From Teichococcus deserti (GTDB lineage: Bacteria; Pseudomonadota; Alphaproteobacteria; Acetobacterales; Acetobacteraceae), in the NCBI RefSeq assembly GCF_001982615.1, contig NZ_MLCO01000054.1:1-64000 (forward strand): a stretch of 64,000 nucleotides of DNA, in the 5' to 3' direction. Under the pieces are notes generated by a model that did not search any database, was not told where the DNA came from, and worked only from the letters and a program-made list of their open reading frames with translations. Made by a program: the position numbers and the translations under genes. Below are positions 49,358-57,572 of the stretch, one piece after another; position 1 is the stretch's first letter, and each line of letters starts with the position of its first letter.

Positions 49358-50715
49358 CGCCGGCGGCCCGCCCGATGCAGGACCCCCAGGGCTACGCCCT
49401 CACCACCGCCAGCGCGGCGGCGGCCGGGCTCTACGGCCAGGCGCAGCGCGCGCTGCTGGAATACCGGCTGAGCACCATGGCGACGATCAAGGAGACGATC
49501 GCCGCCGATCCCGGCTTCGCGCTGGCGCATTGCCTGCGCGGCTATCAGTTCATGATGTACGGCTCCTTCGCGGTGCTGCCGCAGGCGCGCGCCGCGCTGG
49601 CGACGGCCGAGGCGCTGGCGGCGCAGGCGACGCGGCGCGAGCAGCAGCATGTCGCGGCGCTGCGCCACTGGAGCGACGGCCGCATCGGCGCCGCCGTCTC
49701 CACCTGGGAGGCGCTGCTGGCCGAGCATCCGCGCGACATCGTCGCGCTGCGGCTGCACCACTTCAACTGCTTCTGGTCGGGCCGCGCGCATTCGCTGCGC
49801 GGCGGGCCGGCCGCCCTGCTGGAGGCCTGGTCCGAGGATCTGCCGGGCTATGGCAATGTCCTCGGCATGCTGGCCTTCGGCTACGAGGAATGCGGCCAGT
49901 ACCGCGAGGCCGAGCGCTTCGGCCGCATGGCGGTGGAGCGCAACCCGGACGACCTCTGGGCGATCCATGCGGTCGCCCATGTGCTGGAGATGGAGGACCG
50001 CCAGCAGGAGGGCATCGCCTGGCTGTCGCGCCCGGTCGAGGCCTGGTCCGACCGCAACCCCTTCAAGGGCCATCTCTGGTGGCACCTGGCGCTGTTCCAG
50101 CTGGAGGAGGGCCGCTACGACGAGGTGCTCGCCCTCTACGACCGCTCGGTGCAGAATGACGGCTCGACCTTCTATCTCGACATCCAGAACGCCGCATCGC
50201 TGCTGGCGCGGCTGGCGCTGCGCGGCGTCGATGTCGGCGCGCGCTGGGACTCGCTCGCCGATTTCGCCGAGAAGAGCATCGGCGACCACGCGCTGATCTT
50301 CACCGACCTGCACTACATGATGGCGCTGGCCCGCAAGCAGCGCTTCGGCGCGGCCGAGCGGCTGCTGCGCTCGATGGAGGAGTATGCCGAGGGCGGCGCC
50401 GCCGATGCCGCATCGGTGGTGCGCCAGCTCGGCCTGCCGCTGTGCCGCGGCATCCTGGCCTATGAGCAGGGCGACTACCCGGGGGCGATCGGCCACCTCG
50501 CGCCGCTGCACAACAACGACGCGCCGATCGGCGCCAGCCATGCGCAGCGCGACATCCTGGACCAGTATCTGATCGAGGCGACCATCCGCGCCCGCCGCCT
50601 CGGCCAGGCGCGGATGCTGCTGGCCGAGCGCGTCCGGCTGCGCCCGGGCAACCGCGACGCCGCCGCGCGGCACCGCGCCGTGGTCGCGCAGCTCGCGCAG
50701 GAGGCGCGCGCCTAG
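49354..50715 (+). CDS. TPR protein (TTC38-like)
   Basis: A 453-residue soluble protein of helical hairpins. It resembles the tetratricopeptide repeat 38 family found beside catabolic genes: ATIKETIAADPGFALAHCLRG, EQQHVAALRHWSDGRIGAAVSTWEALL, VLGMLAFGYEECGQY and WLSRPVEAW are typical segments. GTG 49354 overlaps the acyl-CoA dehydrogenase stop (GTGA), which suggests translational coupling; ATG 49375 is the alternative. Function unknown, but coupling points to a role with the dehydrogenase. A strong hairpin follows the stop. Confidence 0.85.
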   Translation: MTPAARPMQDPQGYALTTASAAAAGLYGQAQRALLEYRLSTMATIKETIAADPGFALAHCLRGYQFMMYGSFAVLPQARAALATAEALAAQATRREQQHVAALRHWSDGRIGAAVSTWEALLAEHPRDIVALRLHHFNCFWSGRAHSLRGGPAALLEAWSEDLPGYGNVLGMLAFGYEECGQYREAERFGRMAVERNPDDLWAIHAVAHVLEMEDRQQEGIAWLSRPVEAWSDRNPFKGHLWWHLALFQLEEGRYDEVLALYDRSVQNDGSTFYLDIQNAASLLARLALRGVDVGARWDSLADFAEKSIGDHALIFTDLHYMMALARKQRFGAAERLLRSMEEYAEGGAADAASVVRQLGLPLCRGILAYEQGDYPGAIGHLAPLHNNDAPIGASHAQRDILDQYLIEATIRARRLGQARMLLAERVRLRPGNRDAAARHRAVVAQLAQEARA

Positions 50716-50726
50716 ACTGAGGCGAA

Positions 50727-50759
50727 GGCGGCGCCGCCCGGGGCCGGGGCGGCGCCGCC
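50727..50759. terminator. Bidirectional terminator hairpin between convergent genes
   Basis: GGCGGCGCCGCCC and GGGCGGCGCCGCC form a perfect 13-bp stem with a 7-base loop, 11 bp after the TPR gene stop and 8 bp before the end of the convergent binding-protein gene. No T-run, but position and strength fit a shared terminator. Confidence 0.6.
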
Positions 50760-50767
50760 GCCGCACG

Positions 50768-52369
50768 TCAGGCGCGCTGGACGCCCCAGGGATAGGGCGC
50801 ATTGCCCGGGCGGATCCCGGTGATGTCGGCGCGGAAGGCCGTCTTGCTCATCACCTGGCCGAGCGGGATGGTCGCCGCCCCCTGCATCGCCGCGCGGTTC
50901 ATGCCGAAGGCGATGTCGCGGCGCTGCTCGGGGGTGGGCGCGTAGAGCCAGCTCTGCAGCGCGTCCTCGACCTCCTGTTTCTGCCACCAGCCGAACCAGC
51001 CCTGGGCGCCGTTGCCGCGCAGCAGCGGCGACAGCGCCGGCGTGCCGTAGACGGTCGCCGTGCCATAGGTGTGGAAGATGCTCCAGCCGCCGCGATCGAC
51101 CGGCTCGCGATTGCCGCGGCGGCTGGCGATGGTGCCCCAGTCGGCCGCCTGCAGCTCGACATTCAGCCCGGCGCGGCGCAGCAGGTCATAGGTGACCTGG
51201 CCGAGCGGCTCGATGGTGCGGTGGTCGGCGGCATGCAGCACGACGATCTTCTGGCCCGCATAGCCGGCCTCGGCGAAGGCCTTGCGCACCGCCTCGGCGG
51301 AGGAATTCCCCGGCATCAGCGCGGCCGCGTTCTCGGTGTAGTATTGCGTGCCGCGCGGGAACAGGCCGGGGCAGGTGGTCCAGCCGCTGCGGTCCTCGCC
51401 GGCGACGGCCAGCATGTAGTCTTCCTGGTTGATCGCCTGCATCAGCGCGCGGCGGATCTTCTCGTTGTCGAAGGGCGGCTGCAGGCAGTTCAGCCGCATC
51501 AGCCCGAGCTGGCCGGAGGGATGGATCTGGCCCAGGCGGATCTGCCGGTTGCGCGCCAGGCTCGGCAGCAGGTCGGCGATCGGCGCCTCCAGCCAGTCGA
51601 CCTCGCCGGTCAGCAGCGCCGACTGCGCGGTCGCCGCATCGCCGACGATATGCCATTCGACGCGGTCGAAATGCGCGACCTTGCCGCCGCTGGCCCAATC
51701 GGGCGCCTCGGCGCGCGGCTGGTAGCCGGCGAATTTGCGATAGACCACGCGGCTGCCGGAGACCAGCTCGCCGGGCACGAATTCATAAGGGCCGGAGCCC
51801 ACCATCTCGGTCAGCGGCCGGCGCGGGTTGGAGCGCGCCAGGCGCTCGGGCATGATGAAGGGCACGCAGGCATCGGCCTTGGCCAGCGCGTCGATCAGCA
51901 GCGGGAAGGGGCGCGTCAGATGGATGCGCAGCGTGCGCTCGTCGGGGGTCTCGTAGCGCTCGACCAGCGGCGCCAGGATCTGGCCGAAGGTGTCGATGCT
52001 CTTGGTCCAGCGCTCGATGGAGGCGGCGCAGTCGATCGCGCGCACCGGCGCCCCGTCATGGAAGCGCAGTCCCTCCCGCAGGCGGATGGTCCAGGCGCGG
52101 CCGTCGTCGGAAACCGTGTGGCCCTCGGCCATCTGCGGCTGCGGCTCCATCCTGCCGTTCACCGCATAGAGCGTGTCGAAGACGTTGTAGCCATGGTTGG
52201 TGCTGATCACCGCCGTGGTGGTGATCGGGTCCAGCACCGCGAGATCGGCATGCGGCACGATGCGCAGCGTCTTGCGGCGCAGATCCTGGCCGAGGGCGGG
52301 GGAGGCCAGGGGACTTGCCAGCGAGGCGCCGAGCGCGAGCGGCAGGCTGAGCAGGGAACGGCGGTGCAT
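50768..52369 (-). CDS. ABC transporter substrate-binding protein (peptide/nickel, family 5)
   Basis: A 533-residue periplasmic binding protein of the DppA/OppA family. The signal peptide is LLSLPLALGASLASPLASPALG, followed by TLRIVPHADLAVLDPI, RAWTIRLREGLRFHDGAPV and MVGSGPYEFVPGE, all family hallmarks. It should bind peptides or similar amides. It starts 47 bp after the M81 peptidase gene on the same strand, so the two probably form an operon. The membrane and ATPase components are not in the window. Confidence 0.93.
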   Translation of the reverse strand: MHRRSLLSLPLALGASLASPLASPALGQDLRRKTLRIVPHADLAVLDPITTTAVISTNHGYNVFDTLYAVNGRMEPQPQMAEGHTVSDDGRAWTIRLREGLRFHDGAPVRAIDCAASIERWTKSIDTFGQILAPLVERYETPDERTLRIHLTRPFPLLIDALAKADACVPFIMPERLARSNPRRPLTEMVGSGPYEFVPGELVSGSRVVYRKFAGYQPRAEAPDWASGGKVAHFDRVEWHIVGDAATAQSALLTGEVDWLEAPIADLLPSLARNRQIRLGQIHPSGQLGLMRLNCLQPPFDNEKIRRALMQAINQEDYMLAVAGEDRSGWTTCPGLFPRGTQYYTENAAALMPGNSSAEAVRKAFAEAGYAGQKIVVLHAADHRTIEPLGQVTYDLLRRAGLNVELQAADWGTIASRRGNREPVDRGGWSIFHTYGTATVYGTPALSPLLRGNGAQGWFGWWQKQEVEDALQSWLYAPTPEQRRDIAFGMNRAAMQGAATIPLGQVMSKTAFRADITGIRPGNAPYPWGVQRA

Positions 52370-52416
52370 CGGACGTGGTCTTTCCTGATTCTTGGACGGC
52401 AGCGGCGGCGGCGATC

Positions 52417-53952
52417 TCAGAGGATCAGCCGCGGCGCGGCGACGTCATCGAGCGGCCAGAGCGGGCGCTGGATCTTCGTGTAGGGCAGCAGGCGGTAGTC
52501 GCGCGGGATCGGCCCGTCGGCATCGACATAGAGGACGCGGGCCGCGATCGGTCCGAAGGCGCCGCGGAAATGGTTGGTCGACTTGACCAGGATCGCCTGG
52601 CGCTCGGCCGGCTCTATCCCGAGGTTGCGGAACAGCTCCAGCCCCATGGCCTGGGACCGCTCGGTGATCAGCACGATGTCGATGCCGCCCAGCCGCACCG
52701 CGGCGCAGTCGCCCAGATTGACCCGCGTCTCGCCGAACATCTGCCAGGCGTCCCGGGCGAGCGCCGTGACCTCGACCATCGCATCGATCGGCTGGCCGGA
52801 GGTGGGGGCGATCTTGCCGCCGATGCGCAGGGGCAGCCGCGCGCCGAGGCCGGCATCGAAGCAGAGCCGCGCCGCGATCGGATCCCAGATCGGCCCGACA
52901 GCGACGTTCTGCGCATCGGCCTCGATCAGCCGGCGCAGGATGGTGGTGTTGTCGCCGGCAGCACCCCCGCCCGGATTGTCGGCCGGATCGGCCATGACGA
53001 CGGGGCCGCGCTCGGCGGTCAGCGCGGCCTGCACGGCGTCCTCGACGCTCAGATAGGGCGGCGCGGTCTGGCCGCGCATGGCGACCAGCTCCTGGCCAAG
53101 GGCGGTGGCCACCGCCTCGGCCTTCGCCTTGTCGCCATCGGCGACGACGAGGACGCGCACGCCGATCTCGGGCACGTCAGCATAAGGAAAACTGTGGCAG
53201 ATGGAGATCGACAGAAGCCCGTCCTGGCCTTCCATCGCCTTGATGCGGTCGATGAAGCCGCGCATCCAGGGCTCGGTGGTCGGATAGGCGCCGAGCTGGC
53301 GGCAGTCATACAGCGCCGAAACCGGCTGCACCTCGCGGCGGATGGCGCGCAGCAGCAGGGTCAGCAGCTCCTCGGCGCGCTCGACGATGTCGGTATGCGG
53401 GAATTCCTTGAACAGCACGATGATGTCGGCGGCCTGCACCCGCCTGACCGTCAGGTGGCAATGCGGATCGAGCTCGACGCCGATGACGCAACCGGCGCCG
53501 ACGATCGCGCGGGCGCGGGCGATCAGGTCGCCTTCGACGTCGTCATAGCCATAGGCCACCATGGCGCCATGCAGCCCGAGCAGCAGCCCGTCCAGCGGCA
53601 GCGCGGCGCGGATCTGCTCCAGCACCTCGTCGCGCATCGTCTCATAGGCGTCGCGGCTGGTGGTGCCGGAAGGATGGGTGGCGAAGCAGCTGCCCTCGAC
53701 CAGGGTGAAGCCGTCGCGCGCGGCCCGGCGGCGGGCGACGAAAAGCGGCGCGCTGAAGCTGCGCGGCACGTCGTCGGGCAGCTCGCCGGGGCGGAACCAG
53801 CCCTCGTCCTGGTAGGAGCGCAGGCTGGTCGGCAGCGGCGAGAAGGTGTTGGTCTCGGTCGCGATGGTCGCCGAGAAGATGCGCGGGCGCGATGACGCCC
53901 TGGCCGGGTCCTGGCTTCGGCCCCGGCTTCGCTCCTGACTTTCTGGGGCCAA
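52417..53952 (-). CDS. M81 family metallopeptidase (MlrC-like)
   Basis: A 511-residue MlrC/M81 family protein; the founder degrades linearised microcystin. The N-terminal RIFSATIATETNTFSPL is diagnostic; LLLGLHGAMVAYGYDDVEGDL, GVELDPHCHLT (metal-binding His) and VVMADPADNPGGGAAGDNT follow. The TTG at 53952 has GAGGAG 9 bp upstream; a GTG 9 codons earlier (53979) is an alternative without a ribosome site. It is divergent from an IclR regulator, with an 18-bp palindrome in the gap, and is followed by a peptide-type binding protein. The set looks like uptake and cleavage of a peptide or amide compound. Confidence 0.9.
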   Translation of the reverse strand: MAPESQERSRGRSQDPARASSRPRIFSATIATETNTFSPLPTSLRSYQDEGWFRPGELPDDVPRSFSAPLFVARRRAARDGFTLVEGSCFATHPSGTTSRDAYETMRDEVLEQIRAALPLDGLLLGLHGAMVAYGYDDVEGDLIARARAIVGAGCVIGVELDPHCHLTVRRVQAADIIVLFKEFPHTDIVERAEELLTLLLRAIRREVQPVSALYDCRQLGAYPTTEPWMRGFIDRIKAMEGQDGLLSISICHSFPYADVPEIGVRVLVVADGDKAKAEAVATALGQELVAMRGQTAPPYLSVEDAVQAALTAERGPVVMADPADNPGGGAAGDNTTILRRLIEADAQNVAVGPIWDPIAARLCFDAGLGARLPLRIGGKIAPTSGQPIDAMVEVTALARDAWQMFGETRVNLGDCAAVRLGGIDIVLITERSQAMGLELFRNLGIEPAERQAILVKSTNHFRGAFGPIAARVLYVDADGPIPRDYRLLPYTKIQRPLWPLDDVAAPRLIL

Positions 53953-54016
53953 GGGGCCGATCTCCTCGTTTTGCGGCACACTAGGCGCAGGTCATTCGTC
54001 TTGCCAACAGGAATGA

Positions 54017-54034
54017 TGTCCCGTATACGGGACA
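54017..54034. promoter_or_regulatory. Perfect 18-bp palindrome, candidate IclR operator
   Basis: TGTCCCGTATACGGGACA is exactly symmetric. It lies between the divergent M81 peptidase and IclR regulator genes, 20 bp upstream of the preferred TTG start of the regulator. IclR-type regulators bind palindromes of this size and usually repress themselves and the divergent operon. Symmetry and position are seen; the binding is inferred. Confidence 0.65.
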
Positions 54035-54054
54035 GATTGACCAGGGAGGGCGGC

Positions 54055-54822
54055 TTGGCCCCGGAAGCGGCGGAGGGCGCCCAGCGCCAGCGCGGCGTCG
54101 ACCGCGTCATCGACCTGCTCGAGGCGCTGCTGCGCGCCCGGGCACCGCTGCGCATCGGCGAGCTGGCGCGGCGCATCGACGCCCCGCGCTCGACCACCTA
54201 CAGCCTGGTGAAGCTGCTGCTCGCCGCCGATGTGCTGGAGGCGTCGGAGGATGGCAACGCGGTCTATTTCGGCCGCGCCATCGGCCTCTATGGCCATGCC
54301 TATACGGAGCGAAACCCGATCCATCGCCTGGCCAGGCCGGTGCTGGAGCGGCTGGCGCGGGAGGATGGCTGCACGGCGCAGCTCTGCGCGCTGCATGGCG
54401 ACAAGTATGTCGTGCTGGACAGCGTCAGCGCCGGCGGCATCTTCCGCATCACCGCCGAGATCGGCGTGCCGGTGCCGATCCCCTGGACCGCCTCCGGCCG
54501 GCTGCTGCTGGCGGGCCGCAGCGATGCCGAGATCCGCGCGCTGATCCCGGCCGCCGACTACGATCTTCCCGACGGGCGGCGGATCGACCCGGCTGGTTTC
54601 CTGGAGAATATCCGCCAGGCGCGGCGCGACGGCTTCTGCGTCACCACCAGCCTGTCCGACCGCTTCACCAGCTGCCTGGCGGCACCCCTGCAGGATGCGC
54701 AAGGAAGGGTGGTGGCGACGCTCTGCTTCGTCACCGCCGCCGACCAGCCGGCGGCGCTCAAGGCCGGGCTGGTGGCGGCGCTGGTCGCCGCGGCGGCGAC
54801 GCTCTCGGCCTCGCTGCCTTAG
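54055..54822 (+). CDS. IclR family transcriptional regulator
   Basis: A 255-residue IclR regulator, normal length. The N-terminal winged helix covers about residues 15-70 (RGVDRVIDLLEALLRA, LRIGELARRIDAPRSTTYSLVKLL). The C-terminal effector domain contains LCALHGDKYVVLDSVSAGG, VPIPWTASGRLLLAG and GFCVTTSLSD. The TTG at 54055 has AGGGAGG 5 bp upstream and leaves the 18-bp palindrome in the leader; ATGs at 54013 and 54016 would put the palindrome inside the gene and lack good ribosome sites. It is divergent from the M81/binding-protein operon, its likely target. Confidence 0.92.
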   Translation: MAPEAAEGAQRQRGVDRVIDLLEALLRARAPLRIGELARRIDAPRSTTYSLVKLLLAADVLEASEDGNAVYFGRAIGLYGHAYTERNPIHRLARPVLERLAREDGCTAQLCALHGDKYVVLDSVSAGGIFRITAEIGVPVPIPWTASGRLLLAGRSDAEIRALIPAADYDLPDGRRIDPAGFLENIRQARRDGFCVTTSLSDRFTSCLAAPLQDAQGRVVATLCFVTAADQPAALKAGLVAALVAAAATLSASLP

Positions 54823-54828
54823 CCGGGG

Positions 54829-55044
54829 CTAGCGCTTCGCCGCCTTGTGGGTGCCGACATTCTCGTGCCAGACCACCGGCACGCCGTCCCATTCGGCGAT
54901 CTGCTTGCCGGCGAACTTGCGCCGGACATAGACATGGTAGGCATCCGCCTCGGCCTCGACATAGCCCGACTTGCCATCGTTCAGCCGCAGCTGGCTGGCC
55001 AGCTGCTCGGCCTGGTCGATCATGTAGGCGTCCGGCTGGCTCAT
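54829..55044 (-). CDS. Small hypothetical protein (71 aa)
   Basis: A 71-residue protein I cannot assign. An N-terminal helix (MIDQAEQLASQLRLNDG) is followed by short strands (YVEAEADAYHVYVRRKFAGKQIAEW, VPVVWHEN), suggesting a small alpha/beta fold. It ends 6 bp from the convergent IclR gene and starts 109 bp from the divergent DUF2252 gene. Codon use is like its neighbours, so it is probably real. Confidence 0.6.
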   Translation of the reverse strand: MSQPDAYMIDQAEQLASQLRLNDGKSGYVEAEADAYHVYVRRKFAGKQIAEWDGVPVVWHENVGTHKAAKR

Positions 55045-55153
55045 GCCGCCTCCTTCGCTGCTGTCGCCGCCGCCGCGTTACATCTCGGACAGAAAGCCGC
55101 GCTCACGGCCACGTCGGGTGAACGGCCGCGGCGGACGGGCGTTCAATCCCGCC

Positions 55154-56386
55154 ATGAAGACAGCCTCCCGCCCCCTCATCAAGCCCGATCAGCGCGGCCC
55201 GGCCCTTGCGGCGCGGCGCGCGACGAAGATGGCGGCCTCGGCGCATGCCTATGTGCGCGGCAGCACGGTGCGCTTCTACGAATGGCTGGAGGAGGGCGGC
55301 GGCGCCACCCTGCCGGAAGGCCCCGCCGTTTGGATCTGCGGCGACTGCCATGTCGGCAATCTGGGACCGGTCGGCGGCCGCGACGGCGATCTCGAGGTGC
55401 AGATCCGCGACCTCGACCAGACGGTGATCGGCAATCCGGCGCATGACCTGGTGCGGCTCGGCCTGTCGCTGGCGACCGCGGCGCGCGGCTCCGACCTGCC
55501 GGGCGTGATGACGGCGCGCATGCTGGAAGGCATGGTCGCCGGCTACGAGGCGAGTTTCGAGGCGGATCCCGGGGAGGAGCCGGCGCCGCGCCGCCGCGGC
55601 CGGCATGCCCGGCTGCCGCCGCTGATGCGCAAGCTGCTGCATAGCGCCGCGCGCCGCTCCTGGAAGCACCTGGCCGACGAGCGGATCGAGGGGGTGGCGC
55701 CGGTGATCCCGCTCGGCGCCCGCTTCTGGCCGCTGCAGCCGGCCGAGCGGCGCGCGCTGCGCGAGCTGATCGCGACCGAGGAGCTGCGCAGCCTGGTCGC
55801 CGGGCTGCGCGGCCGCAACGGCGGCGCGCGGGTCACGGTCGCCGACAGCGCCTATTGGCGCAAGGGCTGCAGCTCGCTCGGCAATCTGCGCTTCGCCGTG
55901 CTGGCGGCGGTGCAGGCCGAGGAGGATGCACGCCCGCGCTACTGCCTGCTCGACGTCAAGGAGGCGGTCTCCGCCGCCGCCCCGCGCTACCCGGACGCCG
56001 CCATGCCGCGCGACAATGCGGGCCGGGTGGTCGAGGGCGCGCGCCACCTGTCGCCGCATCTCGGCCAGCGCATGCTGGCGACGCGGCTGCTCGGGCGCAG
56101 CGTCTTCCTGCGGGAGCTGCTGCCGCAGGACCTGAAGTTCGAGATCGAGCGGCTGGACAGGGACGAGGGCATCGCGCTGGCGACGTCGCTCGCCGGCGTC
56201 GTCGGCCGCGCCCATGCGCGGCAGCTGGACGCCGCCGCCCGCCAGGCCTGGCTCGCCGAGCTGCGCCGCCGGCGGTCGAAGACGCTGGACGCGCCCTCCT
56301 GGCTGTGGAGGGCGGTGGTCGAGCTCGTCGCCAATCACGAGGCCGCCTATCTCGAGCACTGCCGGCGCCACGCGCTGCAGGGCTGA
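55154..56386 (+). CDS. DUF2252 family protein
   Basis: A 410-residue DUF2252 protein. Members have a kinase-like fold. Visible features are MAASAHAYVRGSTVRFYEWL, the conserved WICGDCHVGNLGPV (a HxxN kinase-like catalytic segment), IRDLDQTVIGNPAHDLVRLGLSLA and near the end FLRELLPQDLKFE and VGRAHARQLD. Biochemical role unproven. ATG 55154 begins just before the family N-terminus. It is followed by a ParA-type gene after a 62-bp gap; the relation is unclear. Confidence 0.9.
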   Translation: MKTASRPLIKPDQRGPALAARRATKMAASAHAYVRGSTVRFYEWLEEGGGATLPEGPAVWICGDCHVGNLGPVGGRDGDLEVQIRDLDQTVIGNPAHDLVRLGLSLATAARGSDLPGVMTARMLEGMVAGYEASFEADPGEEPAPRRRGRHARLPPLMRKLLHSAARRSWKHLADERIEGVAPVIPLGARFWPLQPAERRALRELIATEELRSLVAGLRGRNGGARVTVADSAYWRKGCSSLGNLRFAVLAAVQAEEDARPRYCLLDVKEAVSAAAPRYPDAAMPRDNAGRVVEGARHLSPHLGQRMLATRLLGRSVFLRELLPQDLKFEIERLDRDEGIALATSLAGVVGRAHARQLDAAARQAWLAELRRRRSKTLDAPSWLWRAVVELVANHEAAYLEHCRRHALQG

Positions 56387-56448
56387 TCGCACGAAAGCAC
56401 GCTTGCACGCTTTTTGCCGCGCCGGCTATGCTGCGGCGTCAGGACAGG

Positions 56449-57138
56449 ATGGGAGGCGGGCCGGTGCTCGTGGTGGGCTGCGCGTCGCAGAAGGGCGGGG
56501 TGGCGAAATCGTCGCTGGCGCGGCTGCTGGCGCGGGAGATGGCGGCGCAGGGGCAGCGCGTGCTGCTGGCCGATCTCGACGTGCGGCAGGCGACCTCGCT
56601 GGAATGGGCGCGGCGCCGCGCCGAGGCCGGGCTGCGGCCGGAACTCCAGGTCGCCCGCTGCGAGACGGTCAAGAACGCGCTGAAGCAGGCGCGCCAGGCC
56701 GAGGTGGATTGCCTGATCCTCGATGCCCGCGGCTTCGCCGATGCGCAGACGCTGGAGGTGGCCGGGGCCGCCGACGCACTGCTGATCCCTTCGGGCCTGG
56801 CGGTCGACGACCTGCTGCCCTCGGTGCGGCTGGCGCATGAGCTGACGCGGGCCGGCATCGCCCCGGCGCGGATCGGAGTCGCGCTGTGCCGCGCCGGCGA
56901 CACCGCCGGCGAGATCGCCGAGGCCGCGCGCTATGTCGCCGAGGCCGGCTACCACTGCCTGCCGGTCGCCTGGCCGGAACGCGCCGGCTATCGCCGCGCG
57001 CATGACGAGGGCCGGGTCGCGACCGAGGCGCGCCACCCCTCGCTGCGCGGCAGGGCCGAGGCCTTCGCCGCCGGCATCCTCGACTTCATCGCCCGCCAGC
57101 CCCGCCTGAAGAAGGACGACAAGCATGGACGCTCCTAA
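56449..57138 (+). CDS. ParA/MinD family ATPase
   Basis: A 229-residue P-loop ATPase with the deviant Walker A KGGVAKSS, Walker A' and B segments VLLADLDVRQATSLEWARRR and CLILDARGFA, and a DDLLPSVRLAHEL helix. It is a short ParA without the N-terminal helix-turn-helix of plasmid type Ia. ATG 56449 is used; GTG 56464, with GGGAGG 7 bp upstream, is a strong alternative. It overlaps the next gene by 14 bp; that gene encodes a basic protein ending in an RHH-like domain, so the two look like a partition pair of plasmid type. Confidence 0.88.
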   Translation: MGGGPVLVVGCASQKGGVAKSSLARLLAREMAAQGQRVLLADLDVRQATSLEWARRRAEAGLRPELQVARCETVKNALKQARQAEVDCLILDARGFADAQTLEVAGAADALLIPSGLAVDDLLPSVRLAHELTRAGIAPARIGVALCRAGDTAGEIAEAARYVAEAGYHCLPVAWPERAGYRRAHDEGRVATEARHPSLRGRAEAFAAGILDFIARQPRLKKDDKHGRS

Positions 57139-57538
57139 GCCGGCCGCCGTGAAGCGCGCCCCGCGCAAGGGCGCGCCGCCGCCGCAGGACGACACGCTGG
57201 GCGCGCTGCCCGGGGCCTTGGCCGAGAAGGCGCCCGGCAAGCCCACCGCCAAGGCGGAGGGGAAGAAGCGCAAGAAGGCCGCCAGGGAGGCGCCGAAGGC
57301 AGTGTCCAGACCCGAGCCGAAGCCTGCTCCGGAATCGGCGCCCGAAACCGCGAAAGCGGGGGCCGCGAAGGCCGAGCCCGCCAGGCCCGTGCGCAAGGAC
57401 CGCACCGAGCCGCTGAACTTCCGCGTCAGCGCCGAGTTCCGCCGCGCCTTCAAGCGCGCTGCCGCGGCGCAGGACTGCAAGAAGGTCGACCTGCTGGAGC
57501 GCATCTTTGCCGAGTGGAGCGCGCGCAACCCGGGCTGA
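57125..57538 (+). CDS. RHH-like partner of ParA (137 aa)
   Basis: A 137-residue protein with a basic, alanine/proline/lysine-rich N-terminal 95 residues (many AK and AP steps) and a C-terminal module LNFRVSAEFRRAFKRAAAAQD, then KKVDLLERIFAEW. The strand LNFRVS followed by two helices is the ribbon-helix-helix layout of small DNA-binding proteins that work with ParA. The start overlaps parA by 14 bp. It is likely the centromere-binding or adaptor protein of the pair; this is inference. Confidence 0.72.
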   Translation: MDAPKPAAVKRAPRKGAPPPQDDTLGALPGALAEKAPGKPTAKAEGKKRKKAAREAPKAVSRPEPKPAPESAPETAKAGAAKAEPARPVRKDRTEPLNFRVSAEFRRAFKRAAAAQDCKKVDLLERIFAEWSARNPG

Positions 57539-57545
57539 GCCCTGC

Positions 57546-57572
57546 CGCGGGCGCGCCGCTCAGCCGCCCGCG
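57546..57572. terminator. Possible terminator hairpin between convergent genes
   Basis: CGCGGGCG and CGCCCGCG form an 8-bp stem over an 11-base loop between the RHH-like gene and the end of the convergent GntR gene, overlapping the latter's last codons. No T-run. Confidence 0.35.
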
